64,000 bases of DNA from assembly GCF_028751195.1 (NCBI RefSeq), contig NZ_CP066784.1:496001-560000 (forward strand). Reading direction: 5' to 3'. A program made the position numbers and the translations under genes. Each line of letters begins with the position of its first letter. The stretch's first letter is position 1. The stretch is from Alicyclobacillus sp. ALC3 (lineage in GTDB: Bacteria; Bacillota; Bacilli; Alicyclobacillales; Alicyclobacillaceae). Shown here one piece after another: positions 33,519 through 42,837 of this stretch. The notes below the pieces were generated by a model, which did no database searches, was not told the DNA's origin, and saw nothing but the letters and a program-made list of their open reading frames with translations.

Positions 33519-35096
33519 TTAGGCTTCCAAATTCGCATGTTCGCTTGGCGCACTCTGCGAAATCGTGTCAGTTTTCCCCATGTACGACGTACCCGAAGCA
33601 ACAGCCCAAAAGAAGATGGCCAGCGACAAGACAGCGACAAGGACCGAGTCCCATGGCGCCGGTATGGCCTTGATTCCGTCAAATGACCCCAAGTAGGACA
33701 ATACGAACTCCAGCACCAAAAAGGCCAAGAGCCAGAGGCCACCGGTAAGCTCGCGCCCACTTTGGCGATTGACAAAGAACGCTACGAGGTATAGCACTGC
33801 GCCAACAATCAGGAGTGGGAGCGTCTTGTTCAACACGGACCAGCCCGCCCAATAAATGATCAGCGATGCGACCACGAACCCTGCTGGCGCAATCCACCCC
33901 ATACCGCGAATCCTATCCTCAGGTTGCGTCTTTCCACTGCGTCGGTAGATGAGCACCGATGCGCTGCCCGATGCATACGTAAAAATGCCGAGTGCGCCCG
34001 TGATCTCGATGATACTGTGCCAGCTCTTAAATGGAAGCAGGAACAGTAGGCCGACGACAAAGTTGAGCAGCATCGCTCGACCAGGCACCCCGTAGCGAGG
34101 ATTTACCTTGGCTAGAAACTTTGGAAAGAAGCGATTCAGTGCCAGCCCGTAGACAACGCGTGCGTTCGTTGCGGTATAGACGACGCTCGATCCCGCTGGT
34201 GAAAACGTTGAGTCTGCGTATATCAGCCAACTGAGCCACATCAGGTTGACGGAAGTTGCCAGCTGCGCAAACGGCGAGTTAAAGTTGACCCCATGCCACC
34301 CCTGCACGAGCGAACTACCAGGAACAGCACCCACGAAAGCGAGTTCGAGGCCAATGTATAGGACGATGGCAATGCCAAGTGCCGTGAGTACGGCGCGCGG
34401 GATGTCCCTGCGCGGATTAACCGCTTCTCCCGCCAGGTCAATGGCTGCGCGAAAGCCTGTGTATGCGAAGATCACACCTGACGTCGCAATTGCGCTTAAT
34501 CCAGCGGACCAACCGTACGGCGCAAATCCACCATGGCTCGTAAAGTTACTAGCATGAAACCCAGAGGCAAAGAGACCAATCAAAGTAAGGGTTGGTACGA
34601 TGAACTTCAGGGTCGTCACAACCAGATTGACCTTCGCGAAGATGTGTACACCAAAGTAATTGATGACCACAAACACAATCATGATTAGGATGGCCACCAA
34701 AATCCCCGAGGCCGTCAATTGCGTGCCATTGTACAGGCCCGGCATCAGTTTGCTCAGGTACTGAATAATGCCCGACGCCTCGGTCGGCGGGTTGGCTGAG
34801 TAAGCCAGCCAAATGGCCCAACCAATGATGGCCGCGACCAACGAACCATTAGTCTCCTGTGGGTAGCGAACCAATCCGCCTGAAATCGAGCGAACACGCG
34901 TCATCTCGATGAAGCCAAGCGCAACCAGACCCAATGCGACGCCACCGATCACCCAGGACAGGATGGAAGCTGGGCCCGCAGACTGTGCCGCGTACATGGC
35001 GCCAAGTAGCCAACCGGACCCAATGACACCACCGAGTGACGCAGCCGTCAGTGACCAAAACCCCATTCTTCGTTTGAGCAGATGGTCTTCGTTCAA
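33519..35096 (-). CDS. APC-superfamily amino acid permease
   Basis: A 525-residue transporter with about 12-14 hydrophobic helices. The first helix carries the AASLGGVIGSGWLLGAMYAA substrate-binding motif, and the segment FAYTGFRAAIDLAGEAVNPRRDIPRAV is a hallmark of the amino acid-polyamine-organocation superfamily. TTG start at 35096 with AGGAGGAT upstream. The linked amidotransferase-like gene hints at import of an amino acid or amide, which is inference. A divergent regulator gene (35336-36085) may control it. Confidence 0.92.
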   Translation of the reverse strand: MNEDHLLKRRMGFWSLTAASLGGVIGSGWLLGAMYAAQSAGPASILSWVIGGVALGLVALGFIEMTRVRSISGGLVRYPQETNGSLVAAIIGWAIWLAYSANPPTEASGIIQYLSKLMPGLYNGTQLTASGILVAILIMIVFVVINYFGVHIFAKVNLVVTTLKFIVPTLTLIGLFASGFHASNFTSHGGFAPYGWSAGLSAIATSGVIFAYTGFRAAIDLAGEAVNPRRDIPRAVLTALGIAIVLYIGLELAFVGAVPGSSLVQGWHGVNFNSPFAQLATSVNLMWLSWLIYADSTFSPAGSSVVYTATNARVVYGLALNRFFPKFLAKVNPRYGVPGRAMLLNFVVGLLFLLPFKSWHSIIEITGALGIFTYASGSASVLIYRRSGKTQPEDRIRGMGWIAPAGFVVASLIIYWAGWSVLNKTLPLLIVGAVLYLVAFFVNRQSGRELTGGLWLLAFLVLEFVLSYLGSFDGIKAIPAPWDSVLVAVLSLAIFFWAVASGTSYMGKTDTISQSAPSEHANLEA

Positions 35097-35335
35097 CGGG
35101 ATCCTCCTCTTATTTAAGGAATTATTCCATAATAGTTCCGTAAATAATGTAGCATCGAATCCAGAACGGTGTCAATATACTCTGAATACTTATTGTGCGT
35201 AGTCACGTTCAGTCCTTCGGCACGAGTACCATGCCTAGCATCGGGAGTTCGTTTATCTCCGTTGCACTGTAGTATATTAGGAAATACTATGTGGAGTGAC
35301 GCGCGTAATTTCAGCATGTCCCTCGGAGGTAGGTT

Positions 35336-36085
35336 ATGAATCAGGAGACGTCACCGAAACTACTCGTAGCGATTCAAATCATTCAGGTCGCCAACTACAA
35401 CCGACTGGTGAACAACGAAGACAAGTTGTTCTATGATATCTATCGGCTATACCTCAAGACCCAGGACCTCATTCTCAACTACGCGCATGCGACCTTCGGC
35501 ACATTCGTGTCGATTGGTAACGGACGATTCATGATCTTCTCGACGAACGACCAAGTTGTCAACCGCACGCGCGACGCAGCTCTATTGCTCGAACACATTC
35601 GGGACCTTACGCAACTAAACGCCTACATGGGGATTGGGTACGGGCAAACAGCCATGGAAGCTGAACGGCACGCCCGGATTGCAATCAACCATGCTGAGGC
35701 GTCTAGCGGGAATGCATGCATTTACATTGCCGACGAACACGGAACAGTTGATGGCCCTCTCCATCAAGCAGACCAGCTCCACTACCGGTACCGCACGGAG
35801 AACCCTGACTTGGTGGCTCGACTGAGTCATGCAGGCGTGAACGTCGTCACGTTCGAAAAAATGCTGGCCCTACAAAACGCATGTTCCGATCAGTTGATCA
35901 CGGCCGCGCTCGTGGCAAACGCACTGGGAATGACGAGCCGCAACGCCCGAAAAATACTATCATCGCTCAGCGGCTGCGGGCTGGCAGAGTCAGTCGGTAC
36001 TGAGACACTGTCCGCCAAGGGACGTCCCAGACAAGTCTTTCGGATAAAATCGTACGGCGAAATTGAGCCCAAGGCGGGTTCTTAG
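35336..36085 (+). CDS. Regulator with cyclase/GTP-cyclohydrolase-III-like sensor and winged helix
   Basis: A 249-residue protein. Residues about 8-170 have the ferredoxin-like palm of nucleotidyl cyclases: GTFVSIGNGRFMIFS, then GIGYGQTAMEAERHARIAINHA. The latter recalls archaeal GTP cyclohydrolase III (GxGxGxT-x-EA), but the GGDEF signature is absent. The C-terminal part is a winged helix (LVANALGMTSRNARKILSSLSGCGLAE...GRPRQVFRI). I infer a transcription factor that binds a nucleotide or other ligand. ATG at 35336 with GGAGG upstream. It diverges from the APC permease gene, the probable target. Confidence 0.65.
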   Translation: MNQETSPKLLVAIQIIQVANYNRLVNNEDKLFYDIYRLYLKTQDLILNYAHATFGTFVSIGNGRFMIFSTNDQVVNRTRDAALLLEHIRDLTQLNAYMGIGYGQTAMEAERHARIAINHAEASSGNACIYIADEHGTVDGPLHQADQLHYRYRTENPDLVARLSHAGVNVVTFEKMLALQNACSDQLITAALVANALGMTSRNARKILSSLSGCGLAESVGTETLSAKGRPRQVFRIKSYGEIEPKAGS

Positions 36086-36463
36086 TGTACCGAAGTGTTT
36101 GGGACCTTACACGACGAGACCATAAAGTAGCGTGCCGAGTGACAGATAAATAGCCGTTCCGGCACGCCAACACATCGCAGTGGGAAGACAACATTTGTGC
36201 TATCATAGGGCTTAATTATCGCAATACTCAATATAGTAAATATAATTTTTCGGGGTTAAGACTTGGAAACTGGGAGCAACATCGTAGAAACATTATCTCC
36301 CTGACTTCACACCATGCGAGTTGGACGGACATGTGGCTCAAATATCCCTCCATGCTACTTAAATCCTTAGTGTACGGATATTGATTGAGCCTTGCTCTCT
36401 CTTCTGATTTACGCAACAGGGTACATAAACCGAGTTAAATTATTGGACTGTAGGTGATCTACA
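36086..36463. other. Non-coding region with one stem-loop
   Basis: 378 bases without a protein-like frame. An 8-base-pair inverted repeat, GCGTGCCG (36130-36137) with CGGCACGC (36160-36167), lies 45 bases after the regulator stop and may terminate it, although no T-run follows. A very AT-rich stretch at about 36205-36255 looks like promoter or curved DNA. The FAH operon start is at its right end. Confidence 0.5.
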
Positions 36464-37405
36464 TTGCAGTTTGCCCTAGGTACTTGCATTGTGAACCAGC
36501 AACCAGACGTCGTCATCCAAACAGCCGACGGTTTGTTTCCCCTTAGCCAGTTGGTGACTGTGGAATCATTGACGAATCATGTGGACGTATCGACGTACCT
36601 TGGCAGCAGAGACCGCTCGGTTCTTTCCATGATTGAGCGATGGGACGTCATGCTTCCTCTCTGTGAAGAACTGAGCGCGTTCTTCAGTGAACACTGCGAC
36701 GACGTGGCCGCGTTGGACATGTCAGACACTGAGATGCGTTGGCTGCCACCAATTCTTGTCCCACGCAAGTTGATCTGCGTGGGCGCCAACTACACAGACC
36801 ACCTCGAAGAAATGGGAGTTTCAGTTCGTCCGACATATCCATTTAGTTTCCTGAAGCCTGCGACGACGACCCTCGTTGGCTCCGGTCAAGCAGTGCGATT
36901 GCCAGCCATCGCCAAGATGGTGGACTGGGAAGGGGAACTCGCAGTTGTGATGGGCGGACACCCGCTGTCTCTGAGTGATGAATGCATCATGGCAGCAGTT
37001 GCGGCGTACTCCATCACAAACGACGTCTCTGCGCGAGACTGGTTGCACGAACCCACCCCACTTGGAGTCGACATGACGAAGATGAAAGGGTTTGATGGAT
37101 TCTCCCCTCTCGGACCATTCCTCACCCCCGCGAAGTTCATCTCAGACCCGCAGCAACTGTCCATCAAGACCTGGGTAAACGGGGAGCTAAAACAAGACTC
37201 CAATACCAGACATATGCTCTTCGACATCAAGGCCATCATTCGGCACCTGTCTTCCATCATGACTCTGGAGCCGGGCGACGTGATTTGCACAGGGACACCA
37301 GCAGGCGTAGGCGCTGGCGCGAAACCCCCACAATACCTGAAACCGGGCGACGTGGTCGAGATTGAGATAGAGGGGCTCGGCCGACTGACAACAGTGTTTG
37401 TGTGA
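36464..37405 (+). CDS. Fumarylacetoacetate hydrolase (FAH)-family protein
   Basis: A 313-residue protein with a FAH-type N-terminal extension and the catalytic C-terminal domain: ICVGANYTDHLEEMG, VDWEGELAVVMGG (metal-binding Glu-x-Glu), YSITNDVSARDW, KGFDGFSPLGPFLTP and the final GDVICTGTPAGVG. The family hydrolyses or isomerises acylpyruvates from aromatic ring cleavage. TTG start at 36464 with AGGTGAT upstream. It is followed by alcohol dehydrogenase and ring-cleavage dioxygenase-like genes, so it probably works on a meta-cleavage product. Confidence 0.93.
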   Translation: MQFALGTCIVNQQPDVVIQTADGLFPLSQLVTVESLTNHVDVSTYLGSRDRSVLSMIERWDVMLPLCEELSAFFSEHCDDVAALDMSDTEMRWLPPILVPRKLICVGANYTDHLEEMGVSVRPTYPFSFLKPATTTLVGSGQAVRLPAIAKMVDWEGELAVVMGGHPLSLSDECIMAAVAAYSITNDVSARDWLHEPTPLGVDMTKMKGFDGFSPLGPFLTPAKFISDPQQLSIKTWVNGELKQDSNTRHMLFDIKAIIRHLSSIMTLEPGDVICTGTPAGVGAGAKPPQYLKPGDVVEIEIEGLGRLTTVFV

Positions 37406-37441
37406 CGTACACCAGACGGACCCGAAAGGAAGGATACTGTC

Positions 37442-38497
37442 ATGAGAGCCGTTGTCATTCGAAAACATGGTGACCTCGACGTGCTTGTCGTTGAACAAGA
37501 CGTCCCACAGCCAACCATTGGGGACTATGACGTACGCGTCGAAGTCAAAGCAGTAGGACTCAACTACGGACTGGATACGATGGTCGTGCGCGGGCTTTTC
37601 GGCGTTGTCGGGAAAACGAGTGCTTTGTTACCGCGTATTCCCGGGGCCGATTTTGCCGGCGTTGTGACGGAGGTTGGTTCCGCAGTCGATAACTTTAAAC
37701 CCGGGGACAGAGTCCTCAACGACTTCACCATCACATGCGGGGACTGTCAGCCCTGTCGGGCAGGTCGCACTAATCAATGCACCCGACTGAACATGGTTGG
37801 CGTGCACCGTGATGGAGGTGCAGCAGAACATGTAGTACTCCCAAGTCATAAATTGCGCCGAATTCCCGATTCCCTGACCTACGCTGAGGCTGCCGTTATT
37901 CCGGTTTCATTCGGCACAGCGTGGCACATGATGGTAGAAATCGCCAACGTCAAGCCAACAGACTGGGTATTGGTGACAGCGGTCGGCAGCGGACTCGGCG
38001 TTGCGGCCCTCCAAATTGCGAAATTGCACGGAGCCCACGTTATCGCTGCTGCCGGGAGCGACTGGAAGTTGGAACGAGCCCGTGAACTCGGCGCCGACGT
38101 ACTCGTCAACTACTCCCGCGAATCCATCGCAACGGAGGCGTTGCGCGCGACGGACGGACAGGGTGTAAACCTTGTATTTGATGGCGGCATCAATCAAAAC
38201 AACTGGTTGGAGTATGCCAATTGCATTGCCTACGGTGGACGAATCGTGCTGTCCGGCACGATCGGGAGCGACGATGGTCAACTCCATATCGACATCAAGA
38301 CGTTCTACCGCAAACACATCCAAATGCTTGGCAACTGCGCCTACACCGCCAGTTCGCTCAACAGCGTCATCGATGAGTTTGAGCACGGACGGTTGAGACC
38401 AGTCGTGGACTCAACCTTCCCTCTGGAACAAGTCCAGCACGCCTACGCCCATCTCTTGGAACGCAGGGCCTTTGGAAAAGTCGTTCTCAACGTATAG
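37442..38497 (+). CDS. Zinc-type medium-chain alcohol dehydrogenase
   Basis: A 351-residue MDR enzyme. The GroES-like domain contains PRIPGADFAGVVTEVG and the structural-zinc cysteine cluster CGDCQPCRAGRTNQC; the Rossmann motif VTAVGSGLGVAALQIAKLHGA follows. The catalytic-zinc cysteine position seems to be absent or altered (GLNYGLDTMV in place of the usual CGTDLxx), so it may be a quinone-reductase-like or zinc-poor member. ATG at 37442 with GGAAGG upstream. Substrate unknown, presumably an alcohol or enone intermediate of the aromatic pathway. Confidence 0.88.
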   Translation: MRAVVIRKHGDLDVLVVEQDVPQPTIGDYDVRVEVKAVGLNYGLDTMVVRGLFGVVGKTSALLPRIPGADFAGVVTEVGSAVDNFKPGDRVLNDFTITCGDCQPCRAGRTNQCTRLNMVGVHRDGGAAEHVVLPSHKLRRIPDSLTYAEAAVIPVSFGTAWHMMVEIANVKPTDWVLVTAVGSGLGVAALQIAKLHGAHVIAAAGSDWKLERARELGADVLVNYSRESIATEALRATDGQGVNLVFDGGINQNNWLEYANCIAYGGRIVLSGTIGSDDGQLHIDIKTFYRKHIQMLGNCAYTASSLNSVIDEFEHGRLRPVVDSTFPLEQVQHAYAHLLERRAFGKVVLNV

Positions 38498-38510
38498 GGA
38501 GGAACTCCAT

Positions 38511-39398
38511 ATGCCAATCGAAATTGAACGAGCTAATCACATCAACCTTCGAGTGACTGACCCCGAGGAAGCAGCTGAATTTGCCGTCGCCAAAATGGGC
38601 TTTTCGCTCGCGCACCAGAACGCAGGCCAATTCTACCTGCAGGCGGGTGGATTTGACCCATACTCGCTTGTGTATACCCAGGGCGATCCCAGTGTCGACC
38701 ACATCAGTTACCTCGTCAAAGACCGGAGTGCACTGCTGCTCGCGGAAGACTCGCTGCGCCGGCAAGGCGTTCCCATTCTTACGGAAACCTCCCCCTCGGA
38801 CGACTGGAAGCACGGCGAAGCCATGCGCTTTCTGGCACCGGGCAACACGATCGTTGAGTTGGCAGTGGGCGTTCACGTAGACAAGCCCGTCGGGGCGCTC
38901 GTGCAGGCCCCCGTGCGCTGTCCTGGTCCAATTTCCTTCGATCACGCTGTGTCTCGCGTCCTCGATGTGGACGAAGCGTACAAGTTCTGGACGCGCATCA
39001 TCGGCTTCAAGGAGTCGGCTACTATTCGTGATCCCGAAGCTGGCCCTGTTCTCACCTTTTTCCGCTGCAAGACACTCTTTCACTGCTACGCCGTAGCGAG
39101 AAGCAACCGCCTAGGCCTGCATCACTTTCAAATGACCCTGAAAGACCCGGTTAGCCTGTGGGAGGCTGCAGATGCACTGAAGCAAAGCGGCGTCGAACTG
39201 GTCTGGGGCCCCGTACGCCACGGTCCGGGCCACAACATTGCCTTCTACTTTCACGACTACGCAGGTAACACCGTTGAGTACTCATGTGAAGAAGAGATCA
39301 TCCTCCACGATGAGACGTATCGTCCGCGCCAGTGGTCAACCACCGACCAAAAGTCGCTCGATGAATGGGGCAGCCTGCCTCCGGAAGGGTTTTTGTAA
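38511..39398 (+). CDS. Two-domain extradiol (VOC) dioxygenase-like protein
   Basis: A 295-residue protein with two vicinal-oxygen-chelate modules. The second one has the pattern of type I extradiol dioxygenases: FDHAVSRVLDVDEAYKFWTRIIGF, LGLHHFQM (metal His) and the final GNTVEYSCEEE (metal Glu). The first module has HINLRVTDPEEAAEFAV. These enzymes cleave catechols next to the hydroxyls. I start at ATG 38511 with GGGAGG upstream; the longer frame overlaps the alcohol dehydrogenase. It would feed the FAH hydrolase two genes upstream. Confidence 0.87.
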   Translation: MPIEIERANHINLRVTDPEEAAEFAVAKMGFSLAHQNAGQFYLQAGGFDPYSLVYTQGDPSVDHISYLVKDRSALLLAEDSLRRQGVPILTETSPSDDWKHGEAMRFLAPGNTIVELAVGVHVDKPVGALVQAPVRCPGPISFDHAVSRVLDVDEAYKFWTRIIGFKESATIRDPEAGPVLTFFRCKTLFHCYAVARSNRLGLHHFQMTLKDPVSLWEAADALKQSGVELVWGPVRHGPGHNIAFYFHDYAGNTVEYSCEEEIILHDETYRPRQWSTTDQKSLDEWGSLPPEGFL

Positions 39399-39577
39399 GT
39401 TACTCACGTCCATGAGACAGAATTACGACCATCTGGCGGTTGGTCAGATTGAAGTACTTGACCGCGTATCCTTCGACTGCGTCGCTTCACCATGCGGGTC
39501 TATCCCCTTTACCCCTTTCGTTCCTCCCATTATGATTGGACGAGAGCGCCTGCAGCAGGTACTCAGGAGGAATGAAC

Positions 39578-40375
39578 GTGCACAACGCCAATCGCGAACC
39601 CATTGCAACTCAGTCAGGTCGTGGCCAAGAACCACAGGGTATTCAAGCAGTCGAGCAAGGTTTCACCATCGTGCAGGCTGTGTCTGAGAGCCGGTCGCCG
39701 CTTTCCCTGACAGAGTTGTCGAGTCAGTGCGGCATGTCCAAGAGCCAACTGCACCGATATCTCGTCAGCTTGTGCCGGCTTGGACTGCTCACAAAAGGTC
39801 CGGACCTGCGCTACAGCTTGGGGACGGAAGCTATCATTATTGGTCTCCGCGCCTCCGAGCAAATAGATGTCCGAACACTTTCCGAAAGCTACTTAAACCG
39901 AATGAACGAGCGTTTCAACGAAACAGCTGCGTTGGCCGTTTGGAGTGAGTCTGGACCATTTTTCATTCGGTGGCAGGAGAGCAATCGATCGGTGAAAATC
40001 GGCATTCAAGTAGGTTCCCGCGTCACCCTCACGTCCAGTGCCACCGGAATGGTGTTCTGCGCGTTCATGCCCCGAGACCGCATCCAACAGTTACTCGCAG
40101 TCGAAAGCGCGGAAGCGAAAGTGGACCGTGTGCAGTTAGAGGAAGACCTACAGACGATTCGTGAGACAGGCTATGCGGTCACCGAAGGTGGGTTCATACC
40201 GGGCATCTCCGCCATCTCGGTGCCTGTGTTCAACCAGTTTTCTCAATTAGCCGCCGCTCTGACACTGGTCGGTGTGGTCGGCGTTCTACCGGTGGCAGTG
40301 AACTCGCCTCACGTCCAGACAATGCGGGAGTTCGGCAGAGCTTTGTCGAAAGACCTCGGTTACCTGCGCCCCTAG
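39578..40375 (+). CDS. IclR-family transcriptional regulator
   Basis: A 265-residue IclR protein. The N-terminal helix-turn-helix is SLTELSSQCGMSKSQLHRYLVSLCRLGLLTK, followed by the GAF-like IclR effector domain (ETAALAVWSESGPFFIRW, TSSATGMVFCAFMP, GISAISVPVFNQFSQLAAALTLVG). GTG start at 39578 is seven bases after AGGAGG; an ATG six bases earlier is too close to that site. It lies between the FAH/dioxygenase operon and the luciferase-like monooxygenase gene and probably controls one or both. Confidence 0.92.
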   Translation: MHNANREPIATQSGRGQEPQGIQAVEQGFTIVQAVSESRSPLSLTELSSQCGMSKSQLHRYLVSLCRLGLLTKGPDLRYSLGTEAIIIGLRASEQIDVRTLSESYLNRMNERFNETAALAVWSESGPFFIRWQESNRSVKIGIQVGSRVTLTSSATGMVFCAFMPRDRIQQLLAVESAEAKVDRVQLEEDLQTIRETGYAVTEGGFIPGISAISVPVFNQFSQLAAALTLVGVVGVLPVAVNSPHVQTMREFGRALSKDLGYLRP

Positions 40376-40468
40376 CGCACACTCTCATTCCCGGGTCCGA
40401 CCAAATTCAGGCTTCGATCGTGAACACCCTCTCTCTTCAAATAAAATCTGAATTTTTTCAATCAGAGG

Positions 40469-40532
40469 TTGACACGCCGTTGCCTTCATCCGTAGAGTGA
40501 ACATATCGACGATTGCGTGAATCGTGTTCACG
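40469..40532 (+). promoter_or_regulatory. Promoter and palindromic operator before the monooxygenase gene
   Basis: TTGACA (40469-40474) and TAGAGT (40493-40498) are 18 bases apart. Directly downstream lies the dyad CGTGAA-N5-TTCACG (40516-40521 and 40527-40532), placed where a repressor would block elongation. The IclR gene upstream is the obvious candidate regulator. Similar TTCACG half-sites occur at 52361-52369 and 53732-53740. Confidence 0.6.
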
Positions 40533-40608
40533 ATTGTTGAACTTATTGTCGGGAGCCACTAACGAAGATGCCTCGACTCGGCTTGGCATATTTGACGGGG
40601 GGATGTAC

Positions 40609-41685
40609 ATGAAGTTCGGCTACTTCACACTTACCGATAATCCGGAAGGGTACGGAGAGGAACGGCGTGATCCGAATCAAGTCATTACGAACCTGGTTGA
40701 ACAGGCTGTGTACGCGGAAGAACTCGGCTTCAATTCGGTATGGGTCCCTGAGCACCACTTCGGGCTTTTCGGCGTTTTGCCGTCACCCTCGATGTTGCTC
40801 GCTCACGTAGCAGGGCGGACAAAACGCATCCAGTTGGCCCCGGCAACCGTCCTCTTGCCGACCAACCACCCGATACGCATGGCCGAGGACTACGCGCTGC
40901 TTGACGTGCTGAGCAACGGACGGTCTCTGTTTTCCGCTGGACGTGGCTATGACAAGCGCGAGTACGACGCGTTTGAAGTCGACTTTAACAACAGCCGCGA
41001 GATCTTCTTCGAACAACTCGACATCATCCAAAAGGCTTGGCGAGAGGGTACCTTCTCATTCAGTGGAAAATACTACAACATCCCGGAAGTCACGCTGGTG
41101 CCGCACCCCGTGCAGGAGCCGTATCCGCCGATTTACGTGGCGTCGTTCAGCGCCCCGTCGTTAGAGCGGGCAGCGGAAATGGGCGAGAACGTGATCTTTG
41201 CTCCGTTTGCCGCCACAATGGTGTTCGGTAGCGTCCACAACGCCGTCGCGCAGTTTCACGAACTCTCGCAGAAACACGGCTATGAAGGCAAGAACGCACG
41301 TTGCTCTTACTTCCTCAACGTCTGCGAATCAAAAGCAGACGTCGAAGCCACAAAGGAGCGCATGCTCAAGTACTTCCGCGGGCTCGTGCCAGCCTTCCCG
41401 TCCGATCCGGCTACCGCCCCACCCCACATCCGCTACTTCGTCGACATTGTCAAGCGTCTTCAGTCGATGCGCACTACAGATCTCAGCGAGCAGACAATCA
41501 TTGTCGGCGATGCCGACTACTGCGTCGAGACACTGAAAAAGGTGGAGGAGTCTGGGGTTGAAGAGGTCATCATCTACTTCGATTTCGGAGGTTTGGGGCA
41601 CACAGAGACAATTGCTTCGATGGAACGGTTCGCGAAGCACGTACTTCCGCACTTTCACGCGAACGCAGCGACGGCCTTGGCCTAA
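40609..41685 (+). CDS. Luciferase-like (LLM) flavin-dependent monooxygenase
   Basis: A 358-residue TIM-barrel FMN enzyme of the bacterial-luciferase family: KFGYFTLTDNPEGYG, FNSVWVPEHHFG, LLAHVAGRTKRIQLAPATVLLPTNHPIRMAEDYALLDVLSNGR. It uses reduced flavin from a partner reductase to oxygenate a substrate. The ATG at 40609 has GGGGGG six bases upstream. A reductase is not adjacent, but one is encoded at 47418-47900. It is probably part of the regulated aromatic region. Confidence 0.92.
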   Translation: MKFGYFTLTDNPEGYGEERRDPNQVITNLVEQAVYAEELGFNSVWVPEHHFGLFGVLPSPSMLLAHVAGRTKRIQLAPATVLLPTNHPIRMAEDYALLDVLSNGRSLFSAGRGYDKREYDAFEVDFNNSREIFFEQLDIIQKAWREGTFSFSGKYYNIPEVTLVPHPVQEPYPPIYVASFSAPSLERAAEMGENVIFAPFAATMVFGSVHNAVAQFHELSQKHGYEGKNARCSYFLNVCESKADVEATKERMLKYFRGLVPAFPSDPATAPPHIRYFVDIVKRLQSMRTTDLSEQTIIVGDADYCVETLKKVEESGVEEVIIYFDFGGLGHTETIASMERFAKHVLPHFHANAATALA

Positions 41686-41779
41686 TTCCGTTCCATTGCG
41701 TCACAACATCAGCGGCGGCGCCCCCGACAGAGTTCGAGGGCGGGTTGCCTTCCACGCAGAACTCACGAAACGCAGTTGA

Positions 41780-42655
41780 TCAAATCTGTTCCACGACTTG
41801 GGTGTGCAGAGCGTTTAGCATCCTCCCGAATGGGTGGTTGACGACGACGATGGGCACTTGCGTTCGACTCATGACGGCCTTGCCAACACTTCGGACGATA
41901 TACCGAGTCATGCTGTCAGGTCGGTGACTTCCGACAACAACCATGTCCACGCGCTCGTGGACGGCTACGTCACTGATGGCTCGAATAACAGGTCCCTCGC
42001 AGGTCAACACGTGATGCCGCACTTCTGAGTTGGAAAACGTCGATTTCATAAGTCGACGTACAACACGGTTTGTTCGGTTTTGTTCACACTGATAGTGTTC
42101 AGACGGAAGGGGTGCACCGGGGTACACTCCATCGTCAGTGACGTACAAACTAAACAATTCAGCATAGGGAAGTGCATTCATCAAAGTTTGTACAAACTGA
42201 AACGTCACAGCACTGTCCATCACGCCGTCTGTTGCATATAAAATTTTGCGGAACTTGCGCAGGTCAATCCGAGGATGGGCCGGCAAATTGGGCACCACCA
42301 TCACGGGTACTGAAGTTTTACGAAGAATGTCCGGATAGACTCGAGAAGACGCAGTCCTGTTCCACACCGTACCTTTGTTTTCGCTGACGACAATCATTGT
42401 TGCATCGAGTTCTGTAGCGAGGTTGCTCACGGCCTCGACAAGATGACCGCAAACGGGATAAAAGCTCATACGGTTTGCAGCAGCTACCGTAAACAGAACC
42501 CTCACGCCCGAGAGCATTTCCTCGGCTGTTAATCCAAAGTGATGGTCATCGTAGGCGACCACAAGCTCAACTTCTGCCCACTCGTCCAATAGCATGTTCG
42601 CCACCTGCGCAGCCGCTACTGGTGAACCTTCAAGCGCGACGAGAATTCTCTCCAT
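41780..42655 (-). CDS. Tandem universal stress protein (UspA-like)
   Basis: A 291-residue protein with two UspA-like alpha/beta domains. The first is about residues 1-130 and the second about 140-290 (RKILYATDGVMDSA). The second ends with the ATP-binding pattern VVVGSHRPDSMTRYIVRSVGKAVM (G-x2-G-x9-G(S/T)-like). ATG at 42655. It is a single gene between two catabolic operons; a role in stress or in nucleotide sensing is family knowledge only. Confidence 0.85.
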   Translation of the reverse strand: MERILVALEGSPVAAAQVANMLLDEWAEVELVVAYDDHHFGLTAEEMLSGVRVLFTVAAANRMSFYPVCGHLVEAVSNLATELDATMIVVSENKGTVWNRTASSRVYPDILRKTSVPVMVVPNLPAHPRIDLRKFRKILYATDGVMDSAVTFQFVQTLMNALPYAELFSLYVTDDGVYPGAPLPSEHYQCEQNRTNRVVRRLMKSTFSNSEVRHHVLTCEGPVIRAISDVAVHERVDMVVVGSHRPDSMTRYIVRSVGKAVMSRTQVPIVVVNHPFGRMLNALHTQVVEQI

Positions 42656-42837
42656 GAGTCTCCCCCCTCAGGATACCACTTCCATTAGATCAATCCTAAG
42701 GACAGGGATGACTTAGCAACAGGCTCTAAAGAATCATCTTTATCAGCAACTTACGTAGTCAACACCGTGACAAAATGACTAGTTATTTGGGACCAAAGAC
42801 GGTCTTATGAGCCGGACTCAACATTGAAATCGGCCGG

